From Paenibacillus sp. PastM-3 (GTDB taxonomy: Bacteria > Bacillota > Bacilli > Paenibacillales > Paenibacillaceae), in NCBI RefSeq assembly GCF_029893965.1, contig NZ_JARXXP010000002.1, forward strand, positions 310,001-374,000: DNA of 64,000 nt. The letters are read 5' to 3'. A program made the position numbers and the translations under genes. Of this stretch, positions 53,587 through 62,077 are shown piece by piece. Under the pieces are notes generated by a model. The model searched no databases, was not told the origin of the DNA, and saw only the letters and a list, made by a program, of their open reading frames with translations. Each line of letters opens with the position of its first letter. The stretch's first letter is position 1.

Positions 53587-54483
53587 TTAATAGATATCAT
53601 TCAGTTTCTTGGAGACGTAGAAGTAAATCAGGGTGATCAGACCGACGATAACCGCCGTTGTAAAACCGACCGCGCTTCCGTAGCCGAACTGCTGGATACT
53701 TGAGCCTCCGCTTGATACCGGGAAGAACAGCTTGTACAGATAGAGGTACATGACTTCCGTTTTGCCGTAAGGTCCGCCTTCGGTCAATACCATAATGCTC
53801 TCGTAGCCCTTCAGCGATACGGTGATCGCCAGCATGATAATCATCTGCAGCACAGGTCCCAGCATGGGAACGGTGATGCTCCACATTTTGCGCAGCGGTC
53901 CCGCCCCGTCGATGGAAGCCGCTTCATAAAGATCCTCCGGAATGTTCTGCAGCCCCGCGATAAAGAGCAGCATATAGTTTCCGACCGCACCCCAGATTGC
54001 GATAATGATTGCTGTCAGCAAAGCATATTTGGCACCGAGCCAGTCAATGGGAGCGGATACAATTCCGGCACCCATCAGCAGCTGGTTCACCATGCCGTTA
54101 TAGGAGTTGAAAATAACATAGAATACGATCGCCATTACCGATGCACTGATCACGGTAGGCAGGAAGTAGATCGCCCGCAGCAGCTGGCGGCCCTTCAGGG
54201 CACGGTTGAGGATGACAGCAAGGATAAAGGACAGCGGGATCGTAATGATCAGCTTGCCGCCCGCGTAGATGAAGGTGTTGACTACGGAATGCCAGAAATC
54301 CTTATCCCGGAATAGCCGCTCGAAGTTATCCAGTCCGATGAAGAGCGGGGTTCCGAAGCCCTGATAATCATAGAACATATACTTGAGCGCCCAGAAAATC
54401 GGGTACACCCCAAAAATCAGCGTCAGCAGCAGGCTGGGCGCGACAAAGGTCCAGGCGTTTATTTGACGTTTCGTTTCATGCAT
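53587..54483 (-). CDS. Sugar ABC transporter permease (LplB/MalF-like)
   Basis: 298 residues, six membrane segments. INAWTFVAPSLLLTLIFGVYPIFWAL begins the first helix and the EAA loop is PEDLYEAASIDGAGPLRKMWSITVPMLGP. First gene of the operon permease-permease-kinase-regulator-binding protein. Its promoter region is shared with the divergent heparinase-like gene and holds a long inverted repeat. A TTGTTCCTCC-type site on the plus strand corresponds to AGGAGGAACAA 5-10 bases before its ATG. Confidence 0.92.
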   Translation of the reverse strand: MHETKRQINAWTFVAPSLLLTLIFGVYPIFWALKYMFYDYQGFGTPLFIGLDNFERLFRDKDFWHSVVNTFIYAGGKLIITIPLSFILAVILNRALKGRQLLRAIYFLPTVISASVMAIVFYVIFNSYNGMVNQLLMGAGIVSAPIDWLGAKYALLTAIIIAIWGAVGNYMLLFIAGLQNIPEDLYEAASIDGAGPLRKMWSITVPMLGPVLQMIIMLAITVSLKGYESIMVLTEGGPYGKTEVMYLYLYKLFFPVSSGGSSIQQFGYGSAVGFTTAVIVGLITLIYFYVSKKLNDIY

Positions 54484-54555
54484 TGATTGTTCCTCCTGTC
54501 TATTCGGCTTGCGCTTATGTCCTTAATGATACGTCCCGCTGCCAGGAGACAGTTA

Positions 54556-54653
54556 GGGAGAAAGCGACTGCGCTAAGGGGGAGAAATTCACTTTTTCACC
54601 GAAAGCTCCCTCATTAGCTGCCGGAAGATAAGCCATTTCAGTCGCTTTCTCCC
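54556..54653. promoter_or_regulatory. Inverted 15-bp repeats in the divergent promoter region
   Basis: GGGAGAAAGCGACTG (54556-54570) and its exact complement CAGTCGCTTTCTCCC (54639-54653), 83 bp between arm starts. A third related copy GGGAGAAATTCACT starts at 54579, 23 bp after the first, the spacing of AraC-type half-sites. Probable target of the YesN-type regulator, controlling both the ABC operon and the lyase. Confidence 0.7.
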
Positions 54654-54765
54654 CTCTCCTGTGCTTGTTTATCCATCCCTGATGCGCCGGGCGTGCAGGT
54701 ATACTTATGGAAGACAGCAGAACCGATCAGAATTCCGACTGTTACAGGGAGGCCTCAATCTACCA

Positions 54766-57345
54766 ATGAATTCAGCATATAAGAGTACAGAAGAAATCCG
54801 CCCCTTCGGCTGCTATGATCATGGGCAGCTGAATGAAATCCGCAGCAGAATAGAACGTATTCCGGCAGCAGCGCAGGAATTCGCCAGACAGCGGGAGCTG
54901 TCCGGGCAGTTTGCCGCGCGCGAGGCTGCGGCCCCGCTTCAGCGGCTCGGCGTGTTCCGGGTCGAGCCGTTCGTCTTCAAGGTTCCAGCCGGTACAGCCA
55001 TGCTGAAGCTGTGCGTGCATATCCGGGGCCGGGGGGTTGCCCGGATCGGCGGCGTACGGCTGACGCATTCCCAGCTGGGCCTGCCTGTACAGCTGGACAA
55101 TGGCAGCTTCCGCCGCGGACTGGACGGGTGGACACAGGAGCCGGGAATCGGCAGCCATGTCCGGCTGGAGCAGCTTCCCGGCGGCGGGAGCGGCCTGCAG
55201 CCCTCCGGTGTAACGCCGGCGGACGGTGCAGCCGAGGAAGAGGTCCGGTGCGTACGCATCCGGAATGAAGCGGAGGACAGCCTGGCGGTGCTGCGCTATG
55301 AGGAGCTGCTGCCGGTAACGGCCGGCGACCATTACGGCATTCAGACCGAGCTGAGTCTGGAATCGCCGTTGGTTAACGGCGGGATTGCTGCCGGCGTTAT
55401 CTTCATAGATGCTGCCGTACAGCCGCTTGGTGAAGAGCTGGTATCGCCGCTCTTTAACCGGCACACGCTGACCAACTGGGCCTATCTGCTGGAGGCGGCT
55501 GGTGCAGATGCCAACCTCTATATGGCAACAGGCGGGGATCAGTATGCGGGACTTGCCAAGCGCAAGCTGCAGTACATGCTGGCCGATATGCGGCAGGGCA
55601 TGGATATATTCCGCCGGGACGGCTGGCATGACGACGACACCTACGGTGCGGTTCATATCGGCCGCGGGCTGGCTGCCGTTTCCGTTATCTATGACCAGAT
55701 CGCTGCAAGTCCGGCAGTCGGCCAGGGAGAGTCAGCAGCGCTGCTTGCCGATCTCCGTTATATCGCGGCGATGATGATGGACACCGCCTACTACCGGTTC
55801 GATCTGCCCACCTTCCCTGACGAGAAGGGAGGAATGCGCAGCAACTGGAATGCCGACCGGGCAACCGGTCTTGGCGTATATGCCCTGCTCTTTCCGCAGG
55901 AGCCGGAGAGTGCCGCTTATCTGGAGCATGCCTGCTCCGTAGTGGACTGGCAGCTGGCGGAGGTGGTTGACGAAGACGGGGCATGGCCGGAGAATGTCCG
56001 GTACCACGGCGCTGTGCTGCACCGTTATTTCCTGTTCTTCGTACTGCTGAAGCGCCTGAAGGGCACCGATTACTTCCGCCAGGCCAAGGTCAAGGCGATG
56101 TACCGCTTCCTGCTCGGCATCGTCACGGCGGAAGACATTATCCAGGGCGGTGCGGACGGTGCCCCCGTGCTGCTGACCCCGGCCGTCGGCGATGCCAACG
56201 TGCAGGAGAAATGGTTCCGCCTGCTCGGCTACGCCGCCCCTTTCTACGCGGAGGAGGACCCGCAGCTGGCAGCGGAAATGGTCTGGACCTGGAAGCACGG
56301 CGGTGCACCGGTCCAGGATACCGGCGCGTTCCCGCTGCCGCTGGTCGCCCTGCTCTATCCGCAGCCGGAGCTGCCGGAGCAGATGCCGGAGCTTGCCTCC
56401 GTGCATTACCCCGGCATCGGCTATGTCATCTTCCGCGGCGGGGAGCAGAACCTGCAGCATTATGCCATCTTCGAGGCATCCCCGCTGACCTATCACGCCC
56501 ATCATGATGAGGGCCATTTCTCCATCTGGGCGAATGGGGTGCCGCTGACGCTCGATGCCGGGACCGGCGGCTATTACAACGGGGACCGGCACTGGTATGT
56601 ATCCGGTGCGGCGCACAATATCGTGCAGTTCGCTGACGGCTCCGGCGGTTACGCGGACGGCCCGCTGAAAAGCGTCTGCCGGGAAGTCAGCTTCACGGAG
56701 GAGCTGGATTATGCAAGAAGCCTCATCCCCGATGTACACGCCGGCGAGTATGAGCGGCACTTCCTGTACATCAAGGCAGGCTTCGATGCTTACCTGGTCT
56801 GGGACCGGACCCAGGCGACGGAGGAGAGCGTCTGGAATCTGCATACGCTGAGCAGCGGTGCAGAGATTACGGAGCAGGCCATTGATGCCGCGGGCCTCGG
56901 CGGCATGCGGCTCCTGGCACAGATCGCCGAGCCGCTCCGCCCGGTCATCACGGCTGGCGAGGGCGCGGTCGGCGGAGCGTACCCGCTGGCGGTGCAGCAG
57001 CACTTCCGCGTGCACGCCCGCGCCGGCGAAGACTATGTCGTGCTGCTGCAGCCGCACGCCGAAGGGACGGCCGGGCTCCGGCTGGAGCCGCTGGAGCCGG
57101 AGTCCCCGGACGCCGCGGACGGTGTGCGGCTGTATAAGCTCAGCCGCGCAGACGGCGGCTGGTGCGTCGCCGCCCTCAACGGCTCCGGCGAGGCCCGCCG
57201 GGTCCGTGTTCCCGGCGGCGCGGCGCTCCGGGTGCTTGGAGCGGGCGGTGCTGCGGCGGAGCAGACTAGCGGTGCGGCTGATAGCGCTGCTTCCGATATC
57301 CTGGTTCTTGAACCGGGGGCAATCCGGATTGCTGTACCGCATTAA
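54766..57345 (+). CDS. Heparinase II/III family polysaccharide lyase-like protein
   Basis: 859 residues. An N-terminal domain of ~190 residues is followed by an alpha-barrel (NWAYLLEAAGADANLYMATGGDQYAG to ~560) and the Hepar_II_III beta-sandwich starting near 580: TYHAHHDEGHFSIWANGVPLTLDAGTGGYY, then RHWYVSGAAHNIVQF, the blocks with the catalytic His/Tyr region. It should cleave uronic-acid-containing glycans by beta-elimination. No signal peptide is present, so it acts inside the cell on imported oligosaccharide. The C-terminal quarter is GC-rich and Ala-rich. ATG at 54766 is used; GGGAGGCC lies 11-13 bases before it. The open frame extends to 54661. Confidence 0.85.
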   Translation: MNSAYKSTEEIRPFGCYDHGQLNEIRSRIERIPAAAQEFARQRELSGQFAAREAAAPLQRLGVFRVEPFVFKVPAGTAMLKLCVHIRGRGVARIGGVRLTHSQLGLPVQLDNGSFRRGLDGWTQEPGIGSHVRLEQLPGGGSGLQPSGVTPADGAAEEEVRCVRIRNEAEDSLAVLRYEELLPVTAGDHYGIQTELSLESPLVNGGIAAGVIFIDAAVQPLGEELVSPLFNRHTLTNWAYLLEAAGADANLYMATGGDQYAGLAKRKLQYMLADMRQGMDIFRRDGWHDDDTYGAVHIGRGLAAVSVIYDQIAASPAVGQGESAALLADLRYIAAMMMDTAYYRFDLPTFPDEKGGMRSNWNADRATGLGVYALLFPQEPESAAYLEHACSVVDWQLAEVVDEDGAWPENVRYHGAVLHRYFLFFVLLKRLKGTDYFRQAKVKAMYRFLLGIVTAEDIIQGGADGAPVLLTPAVGDANVQEKWFRLLGYAAPFYAEEDPQLAAEMVWTWKHGGAPVQDTGAFPLPLVALLYPQPELPEQMPELASVHYPGIGYVIFRGGEQNLQHYAIFEASPLTYHAHHDEGHFSIWANGVPLTLDAGTGGYYNGDRHWYVSGAAHNIVQFADGSGGYADGPLKSVCREVSFTEELDYARSLIPDVHAGEYERHFLYIKAGFDAYLVWDRTQATEESVWNLHTLSSGAEITEQAIDAAGLGGMRLLAQIAEPLRPVITAGEGAVGGAYPLAVQQHFRVHARAGEDYVVLLQPHAEGTAGLRLEPLEPESPDAADGVRLYKLSRADGGWCVAALNGSGEARRVRVPGGAALRVLGAGGAAAEQTSGAADSAASDILVLEPGAIRIAVPH

Positions 57346-57417
57346 GGCAGCCCGGGGTAAATCTATTGCAGTTTGTGCAACAGATTAGTTTAACTACCTT
57401 AAAGGAGGCAATTGATT

Positions 57418-57738
57418 ATGAGTAACCTTGGAGTATGGGAACCGGCGGAGCCGGGCGTAAAACGCTGTATTCTGAACGCGGCGGCGAGTCTGATGATGAT
57501 GGAGGTTCATTTTGAAAAGGGGGCCGAGGGTTACGAGCACAGCCACCCGCATGAGCAGATGAGCTACTGCCTGCGCGGAAGCTTCATCTTCCGCATCGAT
57601 GGCACCGAGCATTCCGTATCGGCCGGCCAGAGTATTGCTATCCCGTCAGGCGCCAAGCATGGTGTGACCGCGCTTGAAGCTGACTCGGCGCTGCTCGATG
57701 TATTCACTCCGATCCGCGAGGATCTGCTGAAGCGTTAG
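57418..57738 (+). CDS. KdgF-like cupin protein
   Basis: 106 residues, one cupin barrel. Metal ligands are His in YEHSHPHEQ (three His and Gln/Glu in the motif) and His in IPSGAKHGVTALE; the tail LLDVFTPIREDLL is the ending typical of KdgF, which linearises 4,5-unsaturated uronates produced by polysaccharide lyases. Its place 72 bases after the heparinase-like gene on the same strand supports that job. AAGGAGGC precedes ATG at 57418 by about 8 bases. Confidence 0.85.
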   Translation: MSNLGVWEPAEPGVKRCILNAAASLMMMEVHFEKGAEGYEHSHPHEQMSYCLRGSFIFRIDGTEHSVSAGQSIAIPSGAKHGVTALEADSALLDVFTPIREDLLKR

Positions 57739-57817
57739 GCTGAAAAAAGCCAGCGAACCTCCACTCAGGTTGCTCAGCAGGCTCCCGCAGAGTGGTCCAG
57801 GTAACGCGGCTGTCAAC

Positions 57818-58004
57818 ATAACTGTACTTTGTACAACTAAACTTTGCTTATTTACTCGCACCAGCCGCATAACTGCATTCCGTACAACTAAATTTGCCTA
57901 AAATGCTCAAAGTCAGCTTTCAACACCAGTTTAGCTGCACTTTGTGCAGCTAAACGGGCACAGGGCAAAAATACAGGCGTTTTAGTTGTACAAAGTGCAA
58001 TTAA
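57818..58004. repeat. 187-bp four-dyad element, copy 4 with a different motif
   Basis: Four 23-bp dyads start at 57818, 57869, 57931 and 57982 (51, 62, 51; total 187 bp). Here the arms are ATAACTG or TTAGTTG/TTAGCTG and CAACTAA or CAGCTAA around TACTTTGTA-like centres, not the TTAAGTG...CACTTAG of the other copies. Linkers are again 28, 39 and 28 bases. One linker carries CGCACCAG, also found in array A. Confidence 0.92.
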
Positions 58005-58049
58005 GTCAAAAGTGCGGCATCCGCCCTAAACACCCGGCGCCTGCCATAC

Positions 58050-58092
58050 AAAACAAATAACGCCTGTCCGGATACACCGGACAGGCGTTATT
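58050..58092 (-). terminator. Terminator of hxlAB
   Basis: AATAACGCCTGTCCGG pairs with CCGGACAGGCGTTATT, 6-base loop; on the minus strand TTTGTTTTG follows. Directly abuts the hxlB stop codon. Confidence 0.9.
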
Positions 58093-58093
58093 T

Positions 58094-58648
58094 CTATTCT
58101 AGGTTCGCATGCTTGCCGAACATCTGGGTCGTGGTCTGGCCGGTCCATTCCATCAGCCGCAGAATGACAGCATCGTAGAACACCAGCAGCGTCTGCTCAA
58201 AGAGCGAAGCCATCGGCTGGATGGTGGCCCGCTCGCCGCTGGCCTCCTTTGTTGCACCCGGCAGCTGCACGGTGTAATCGGCCAGCCTGCCAAGCGTGGA
58301 TTCCGGCGCGATGGTGACCAGCGCGACTGACGCGCCGATGGCCTTGGCCTTCTCAGCCATGGCCACCAGGCCCTTCGTCTCACCGGAGCCGGAGCCGAGC
58401 ACCAGCACATCGCCGGCTTCGATTCCCGGAGTCACGGTCTCGCCGACGACATACGCCGCCCGGCCGGCATGCATCAGCCGCATGGCGAACGCCCGGCCCA
58501 TCAGGCCCGAGCGGCCGGCTCCGGCTACAAAAATCTTGCCCGACCGCTGCAGCAGCTCAGCGAACTGCTCCACTCCGCCGGCATCCAGCTCCGCCGCCGA
58601 GCGCTGCAGCTCCCCTACAATTTCCTGTGCGTAGCCCGCGGTATCCAT
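58094..58648 (-). CDS. hxlB: 6-phospho-3-hexuloisomerase
   Basis: 184 residues, a single SIS domain (FVAGAGRSGLMGRAFAMRLMHAG; VLGSGSGETKGLVAMAEKA; catalytic Glu region). PHI converts hexulose-6-phosphate to fructose-6-phosphate in the ribulose monophosphate route for formaldehyde. It follows hxlA by 6 bases on the same strand, as in Bacillus subtilis. No HxlR gene sits next to the pair; an HxlR-family gene is 11 kb away beside an unrelated enzyme. Confidence 0.95.
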   Translation of the reverse strand: MDTAGYAQEIVGELQRSAAELDAGGVEQFAELLQRSGKIFVAGAGRSGLMGRAFAMRLMHAGRAAYVVGETVTPGIEAGDVLVLGSGSGETKGLVAMAEKAKAIGASVALVTIAPESTLGRLADYTVQLPGATKEASGERATIQPMASLFEQTLLVFYDAVILRLMEWTGQTTTQMFGKHANLE

Positions 58649-58654
58649 AAAGAA

Positions 58655-59287
58655 TTACGCCTGGCTAACGAGGCGCTTCATTTCAGCTGCCGCCGCCTTC
58701 TGGTCGCTTTCCCCGGTAATTCCGCCGCCAACGATAACAAGGTCAGGTCCGGCTGCAATTACTTCCGGCAGGGTGCTCAGCTTGATGCCGCCGGCAATGG
58801 CTGTTTTGGCCTGCTTAACCACACCTTTGATCGCCTTCAGGTCAGCAAAGGAGTTTTTACCTTCAGCCTGGTGGTCATAACCGGAGTGAACGCAGACATA
58901 GTCAACGCCAAGCGCGTCTACTTCAGCAGCGCGGCCGGCAATATCCTTAACGTTGATCAGGTCAACCAGGATCTCGCGTCCGGTTTTCTTCGCTTCTTCT
59001 ACAGCACCTTTAATAGTGGAGTCATCGGATACGCCAAGCACGGTCACGATGTCCGCGCCTGCTTCCGCGGCTTTCATCACTTCATAGCCGCCTGCGTCCA
59101 TAACTTTCAGGTCAGCAAGCACAGTCAGCGCCGGAAAAGCGTCCTTGATCGCTTTTACCGCATGCAGCCCCTCGTTAATAACAATTGGAGTTCCGATTTC
59201 AACGACATCAATAAACTCAGCAACCTCCGACACGATTTCCTTGGCTCCAGCGATATCAACAAGATCAAGCGCTAATTGCAATTTCAT
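58655..59287 (-). CDS. hxlA: 3-hexulose-6-phosphate synthase
   Basis: 210 residues of the orotidine-monophosphate-decarboxylase-like barrel family. LQLALDLVD, the catalytic DLKVMDAGG block, VHSGYD and VIVGGGITGESDQ are diagnostic of HPS, which joins formaldehyde to ribulose-5-phosphate. With HxlB it detoxifies formaldehyde and recycles the carbon. AAAGGAGCC lies about 9 bases before the start. Upstream 59288-59562 is a divergent promoter region shared with the MATE gene, and I see no clear operator in it. Confidence 0.96.
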   Translation of the reverse strand: MKLQLALDLVDIAGAKEIVSEVAEFIDVVEIGTPIVINEGLHAVKAIKDAFPALTVLADLKVMDAGGYEVMKAAEAGADIVTVLGVSDDSTIKGAVEEAKKTGREILVDLINVKDIAGRAAEVDALGVDYVCVHSGYDHQAEGKNSFADLKAIKGVVKQAKTAIAGGIKLSTLPEVIAAGPDLVIVGGGITGESDQKAAAAEMKRLVSQA

Positions 59288-59562
59288 TATATAGTGGCTC
59301 CTTTTTCGATATATTTTTGTAAGTACTGGACTTAGTGTAAGTTCATGCAGTCAAAAAAGGAAGTAGGCACTTTCCCGTGATGTAGTTACCCGTAGGATAC
59401 TATTGGATCATTCATGGCTTCAGCTAATAGTACATTTGAAAGAAATCCCACCAATCCTTTCATTATTTTCACGAAAAATACTGCAATTTCATAAAAGCTG
59501 TGCTAACATACATTAGGTTTGAAAATAAACGACTCTCAGCAATGATCCGAAGAGGTGCATAG

Positions 59563-60948
59563 ATGAAAACGAAAGACCAACAGTTCAATCTTGTTAAGCT
59601 TACCTGGCCGATTTTCCTTGAATTATTCCTGTTCATGCTTATGGGCAGTGTGGATACCTTTATGATCAGCTCCGTGTCGGATGATGCGGTATCCGGGGTT
59701 GGGGCGGCCAATCAGATTATCGCTATGGCGATTCTGATCCTTAGTGTGATCGGCAATGGTGCGGCCATCGTCGTCTCCCAGTATCTGGGCTCCAAAAAGC
59801 CGCTGGAGGCGGCAAATGTCACCGGCAATGCCGTCACCCTGAACCTGCTCGTAGGTATTGTTCTCAGTATAGTGCTGCTTTTATTCGGCGGGAATCTGCT
59901 GACTGCACTGAATGTTCAGGGCGATATTCTCGTTCATGCCAAGGTCTACCTGAATATTGTCGGCGGCGGGATTTTCCTGCAGGCACTGCTGAATGCGCTG
60001 GCTACTACCATCCGTACCTATGGCTTCACCAAGCAGACGATGATGGTTTCGCTGCTCATGAACGTGATTCACGTAGTAGGTAACTATATCCTTATCTACG
60101 GACATTTCGGACTGCCCGCACTTGGCGTGCAGGGAGCTGCCATCTCAACGGTAGCCAGCCGGCTGATCTGCCTCGTCCTGTTCTTCCTGCTGCTCTATCA
60201 GATCATGGAAGTAAAGGTCAAGTGGAGCTACTATACCTCCCTGTCCAAAAAATACGTGATGCAAATCCTCAAAATCGGCATCCCGGCCGCTTTTGAATCG
60301 ATTACTTATCAGTCCTGTCAGCTCGTGTTCACGCTCTACATCACTTATCTTGGCGCTGAAGCCATGGCTACCCGCCAGTACGCGCTGAATATCTCCAATT
60401 ACATCTATCTTTTCAGTGTAGCTGTATCAATGGGCACTTCCATTATTGTCGGTCACCTGGTAGGAGCCAGGCAGACACAGGCGGCTTACAGCCGGGTGTT
60501 CTCCAGTGTAAAATGGGCGCTGCTCGTAACGGTCGTTATCGATGTCATTATCATCGCGTTCCGTGTGCCGCTGTTCGGGCTGTTTACCGATAATGAGTCT
60601 ATTATAGTGATGGGTGCGCAGGTCATTCTGCTCAGCTTCTTCCTGGAGACGGGCCGCACCTGCAATCTGGTTATTATTAACTCCCTGCGCGCCTCCGGTG
60701 ACGCCAAGTTCCCGGTTTACATGGGCCTGATCTCCATGGTCTGCATGAGCCTGCCGCTCGGCTACGTGCTGGTGTTCCAGATGAATATGGGACTGGCCGG
60801 GGTCTGGATTGCCACCGCTTTTGACGAGTGGGTCAGAGCCGTTATTATGTACTTCCGCTGGAAGAGCAGAGCCTGGGAAAAGCACGGCCTGATCCAGCAT
60901 GATGCTGATGCGCAGCCGGTGGCTCCTGCACCTGCCGCAGCTCACTGA
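59563..60948 (+). CDS. MATE family efflux transporter
   Basis: 461 residues, twelve membrane segments in two bundles of six. The N-terminus LVKLTWPIFLELFLFMLMGSVDTFMISSVSDDAVSGVGAANQI and mid-protein GIPAAFESITYQ and VAVSMGTSIIVGHLVGA are clear MATE signatures. It exports cationic drugs or metabolites using Na+ or H+. GAGGTGC lies 5-8 bases before the start. Divergent from hxlAB; no functional link is evident. Confidence 0.93.
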   Translation: MKTKDQQFNLVKLTWPIFLELFLFMLMGSVDTFMISSVSDDAVSGVGAANQIIAMAILILSVIGNGAAIVVSQYLGSKKPLEAANVTGNAVTLNLLVGIVLSIVLLLFGGNLLTALNVQGDILVHAKVYLNIVGGGIFLQALLNALATTIRTYGFTKQTMMVSLLMNVIHVVGNYILIYGHFGLPALGVQGAAISTVASRLICLVLFFLLLYQIMEVKVKWSYYTSLSKKYVMQILKIGIPAAFESITYQSCQLVFTLYITYLGAEAMATRQYALNISNYIYLFSVAVSMGTSIIVGHLVGARQTQAAYSRVFSSVKWALLVTVVIDVIIIAFRVPLFGLFTDNESIIVMGAQVILLSFFLETGRTCNLVIINSLRASGDAKFPVYMGLISMVCMSLPLGYVLVFQMNMGLAGVWIATAFDEWVRAVIMYFRWKSRAWEKHGLIQHDADAQPVAPAPAAAH

Positions 60949-60957
60949 TCTATAAAC

Positions 60958-61005
60958 ACAAGGCGGCCCGCCAAGGTATATGTGCCTGACGGGCCGCCTT
61001 TTTAT
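60958..61005. terminator. Terminator after the MATE gene
   Basis: AAGGCGGCCCG pairs with CGGGCCGCCTT, followed by TTTT. The next gene, on the other strand, ends just beyond it at 61022. Confidence 0.88.
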
Positions 61006-61021
61006 GTACATCATAACCGGA

Positions 61022-61270
61022 TTAAATAAAAGTAAGAGCCGTAATCCAGCCCTGGTCGATCGCCACATACCACACAATCAGGGAGACAGTACCTGCCATA
61101 TAGGTGATTACCTTCTTACGGGTAAACTCATGGTAAAGGTCCAGACAAGCAACCATTATACCTAACACACAAGTGATGATAAACAGCAACGGATTTTTAT
61201 AGCTGAAATTCAAAATATTTATGACGATCACAATTCCGAGCAGCACCCTGAGCGTAACTTTAATGAACAC
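61022..61270 (-). CDS. Small hypothetical membrane protein
   Basis: 82 residues with three hydrophobic segments (VLLGIVIVINILNF; LLFIITCVLGIMVACLDLY; MAGTVSLIVWYVAIDQGW) separated by a basic loop HEFTRKK. I do not recognise a family with a known role. The start is GTG, 6 bases after GGGGAG, which together with the clean topology supports a real gene. Confidence 0.65.
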   Translation of the reverse strand: MFIKVTLRVLLGIVIVINILNFSYKNPLLFIITCVLGIMVACLDLYHEFTRKKVITYMAGTVSLIVWYVAIDQGWITALTFI

Positions 61271-61406
61271 CGGCTTCTCCCCTTCCTAGTCCTACTTTAG
61301 AGAGTGTCTCTGCATAAACTCCACATTTGAATTATTTTCTATTAATGTAATTTCCGTCCCGCATTCCAATCATGATCCAGTACGCCCCTAATGTCAATAA
61401 TCATCA

Positions 61407-61436
61407 CAAAAAGCCTGCTCCTCTGAAGGAACAGGC
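61407..61436 (-). terminator. Terminator of the YdjO-like gene
   Basis: On the minus strand GCCTGTTCCT pairs with AGGAGCAGGC, followed by TTTTTG, 16 bases past the stop. Confidence 0.82.
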
Positions 61437-61451
61437 CAGTCGGTTTGCAGC

Positions 61452-61682
61452 TTATTTAATTGAAATGCCCTTTTTGATTGCTTTCATGTCGTGATTCGTA
61501 TTCACAAGCATGGGCAGAATCTTCATACTGCGGGACATCGGCGAATTACACTGCCAGCAGGTCGGGACATATTGAAACGCAAAATTGTCACGCATCCAGC
61601 CTGTGCAGCCCTCTTTCGTACATGACCAGATCGCTGTAGACTCCTGCGGTAAATCTTCCTGTGCTTTTTTACGGAAATACAT
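61452..61682 (-). CDS. ydjO: YdjO-like cold-inducible protein
   Basis: 76 residues with two paired cysteine motifs: WSCTKEGCTGWMRDNF and VPTCWQCNSPM, four Cys in all, expected to bind one zinc. The order STAIWSCTKEGC...RDNF...PTCWQC matches the small YdjO family described in Bacillus as cold-inducible. It lies next to a cold-shock protein gene on the same strand, which fits. GAGGAGGG lies 7 bases before the ATG. Confidence 0.82.
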   Translation of the reverse strand: MYFRKKAQEDLPQESTAIWSCTKEGCTGWMRDNFAFQYVPTCWQCNSPMSRSMKILPMLVNTNHDMKAIKKGISIK

Positions 61683-61753
61683 GAATAAACCCTCCTCAAG
61701 TTAAAATCTAATGATTCGTTGAATCCATACAGAAACTTAAGGCAGATGGCTTA

Positions 61754-61791
61754 TAAAAAAAGCTGCCCTCAACAGATGTTAAGGACAGCTT
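61754..61791 (-). terminator. Terminator of the cold-shock gene
   Basis: On the minus strand AGCTGTCC pairs with GGGCAGCT (one G-T), followed by TTTTTTTAT, 18 bases past the csp stop. Confidence 0.82.
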
Positions 61792-61808
61792 CTTTGCTTG
61801 TCAGCGTA

Positions 61809-62009
61809 TTACAGTTTTACAACGTTTTCGGCTTGTGGTCCACGAGCGCCTTGAGTTACGTTGAACTCAACGCGTTGGCCTTCGTCCAAAGACTTGAAGC
61901 CGTCACCAGTGATTGCGGAGAAGTGAACGAATACGTCGCTTCCGCCTTCAACCTCGATAAAACCGAAACCTTTGTCTGCGTTGAACCATTTAACTGTACC
62001 TGTTTGCAT
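61809..62009 (-). CDS. csp: Cold-shock protein (CspA/CspB family)
   Basis: 66 residues, the standard length. RNP1 KGFGFIEV and RNP2 VFVHFSAI are intact, with [12 protein letters not shown] at the N-terminus and GPQAENV near the end. It is a single-stranded nucleic-acid-binding RNA chaperone. ATG at 62009 has TTGGAGGTAATACAA upstream (GGAGG, 8 bases); a longer frame to 62108 is not real. The long 5' leader includes a 22-bp-arm hairpin at 62078 that may regulate it. Confidence 0.97.
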   Translation of the reverse strand: MQTGTVKWFNADKGFGFIEVEGGSDVFVHFSAITGDGFKSLDEGQRVEFNVTQGARGPQAENVVKL

Positions 62010-62077
62010 TTGTATTACCTCCAATAGATTATTTAACACATGTCCTTTTATTCTTACGTATTGTACGAATAAATAAA

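Noticed and set aside
55732-57342. 536-residue minus-strand open frame
   Set aside because: Antisense shadow of the heparinase-like gene, caused by its high GC content.
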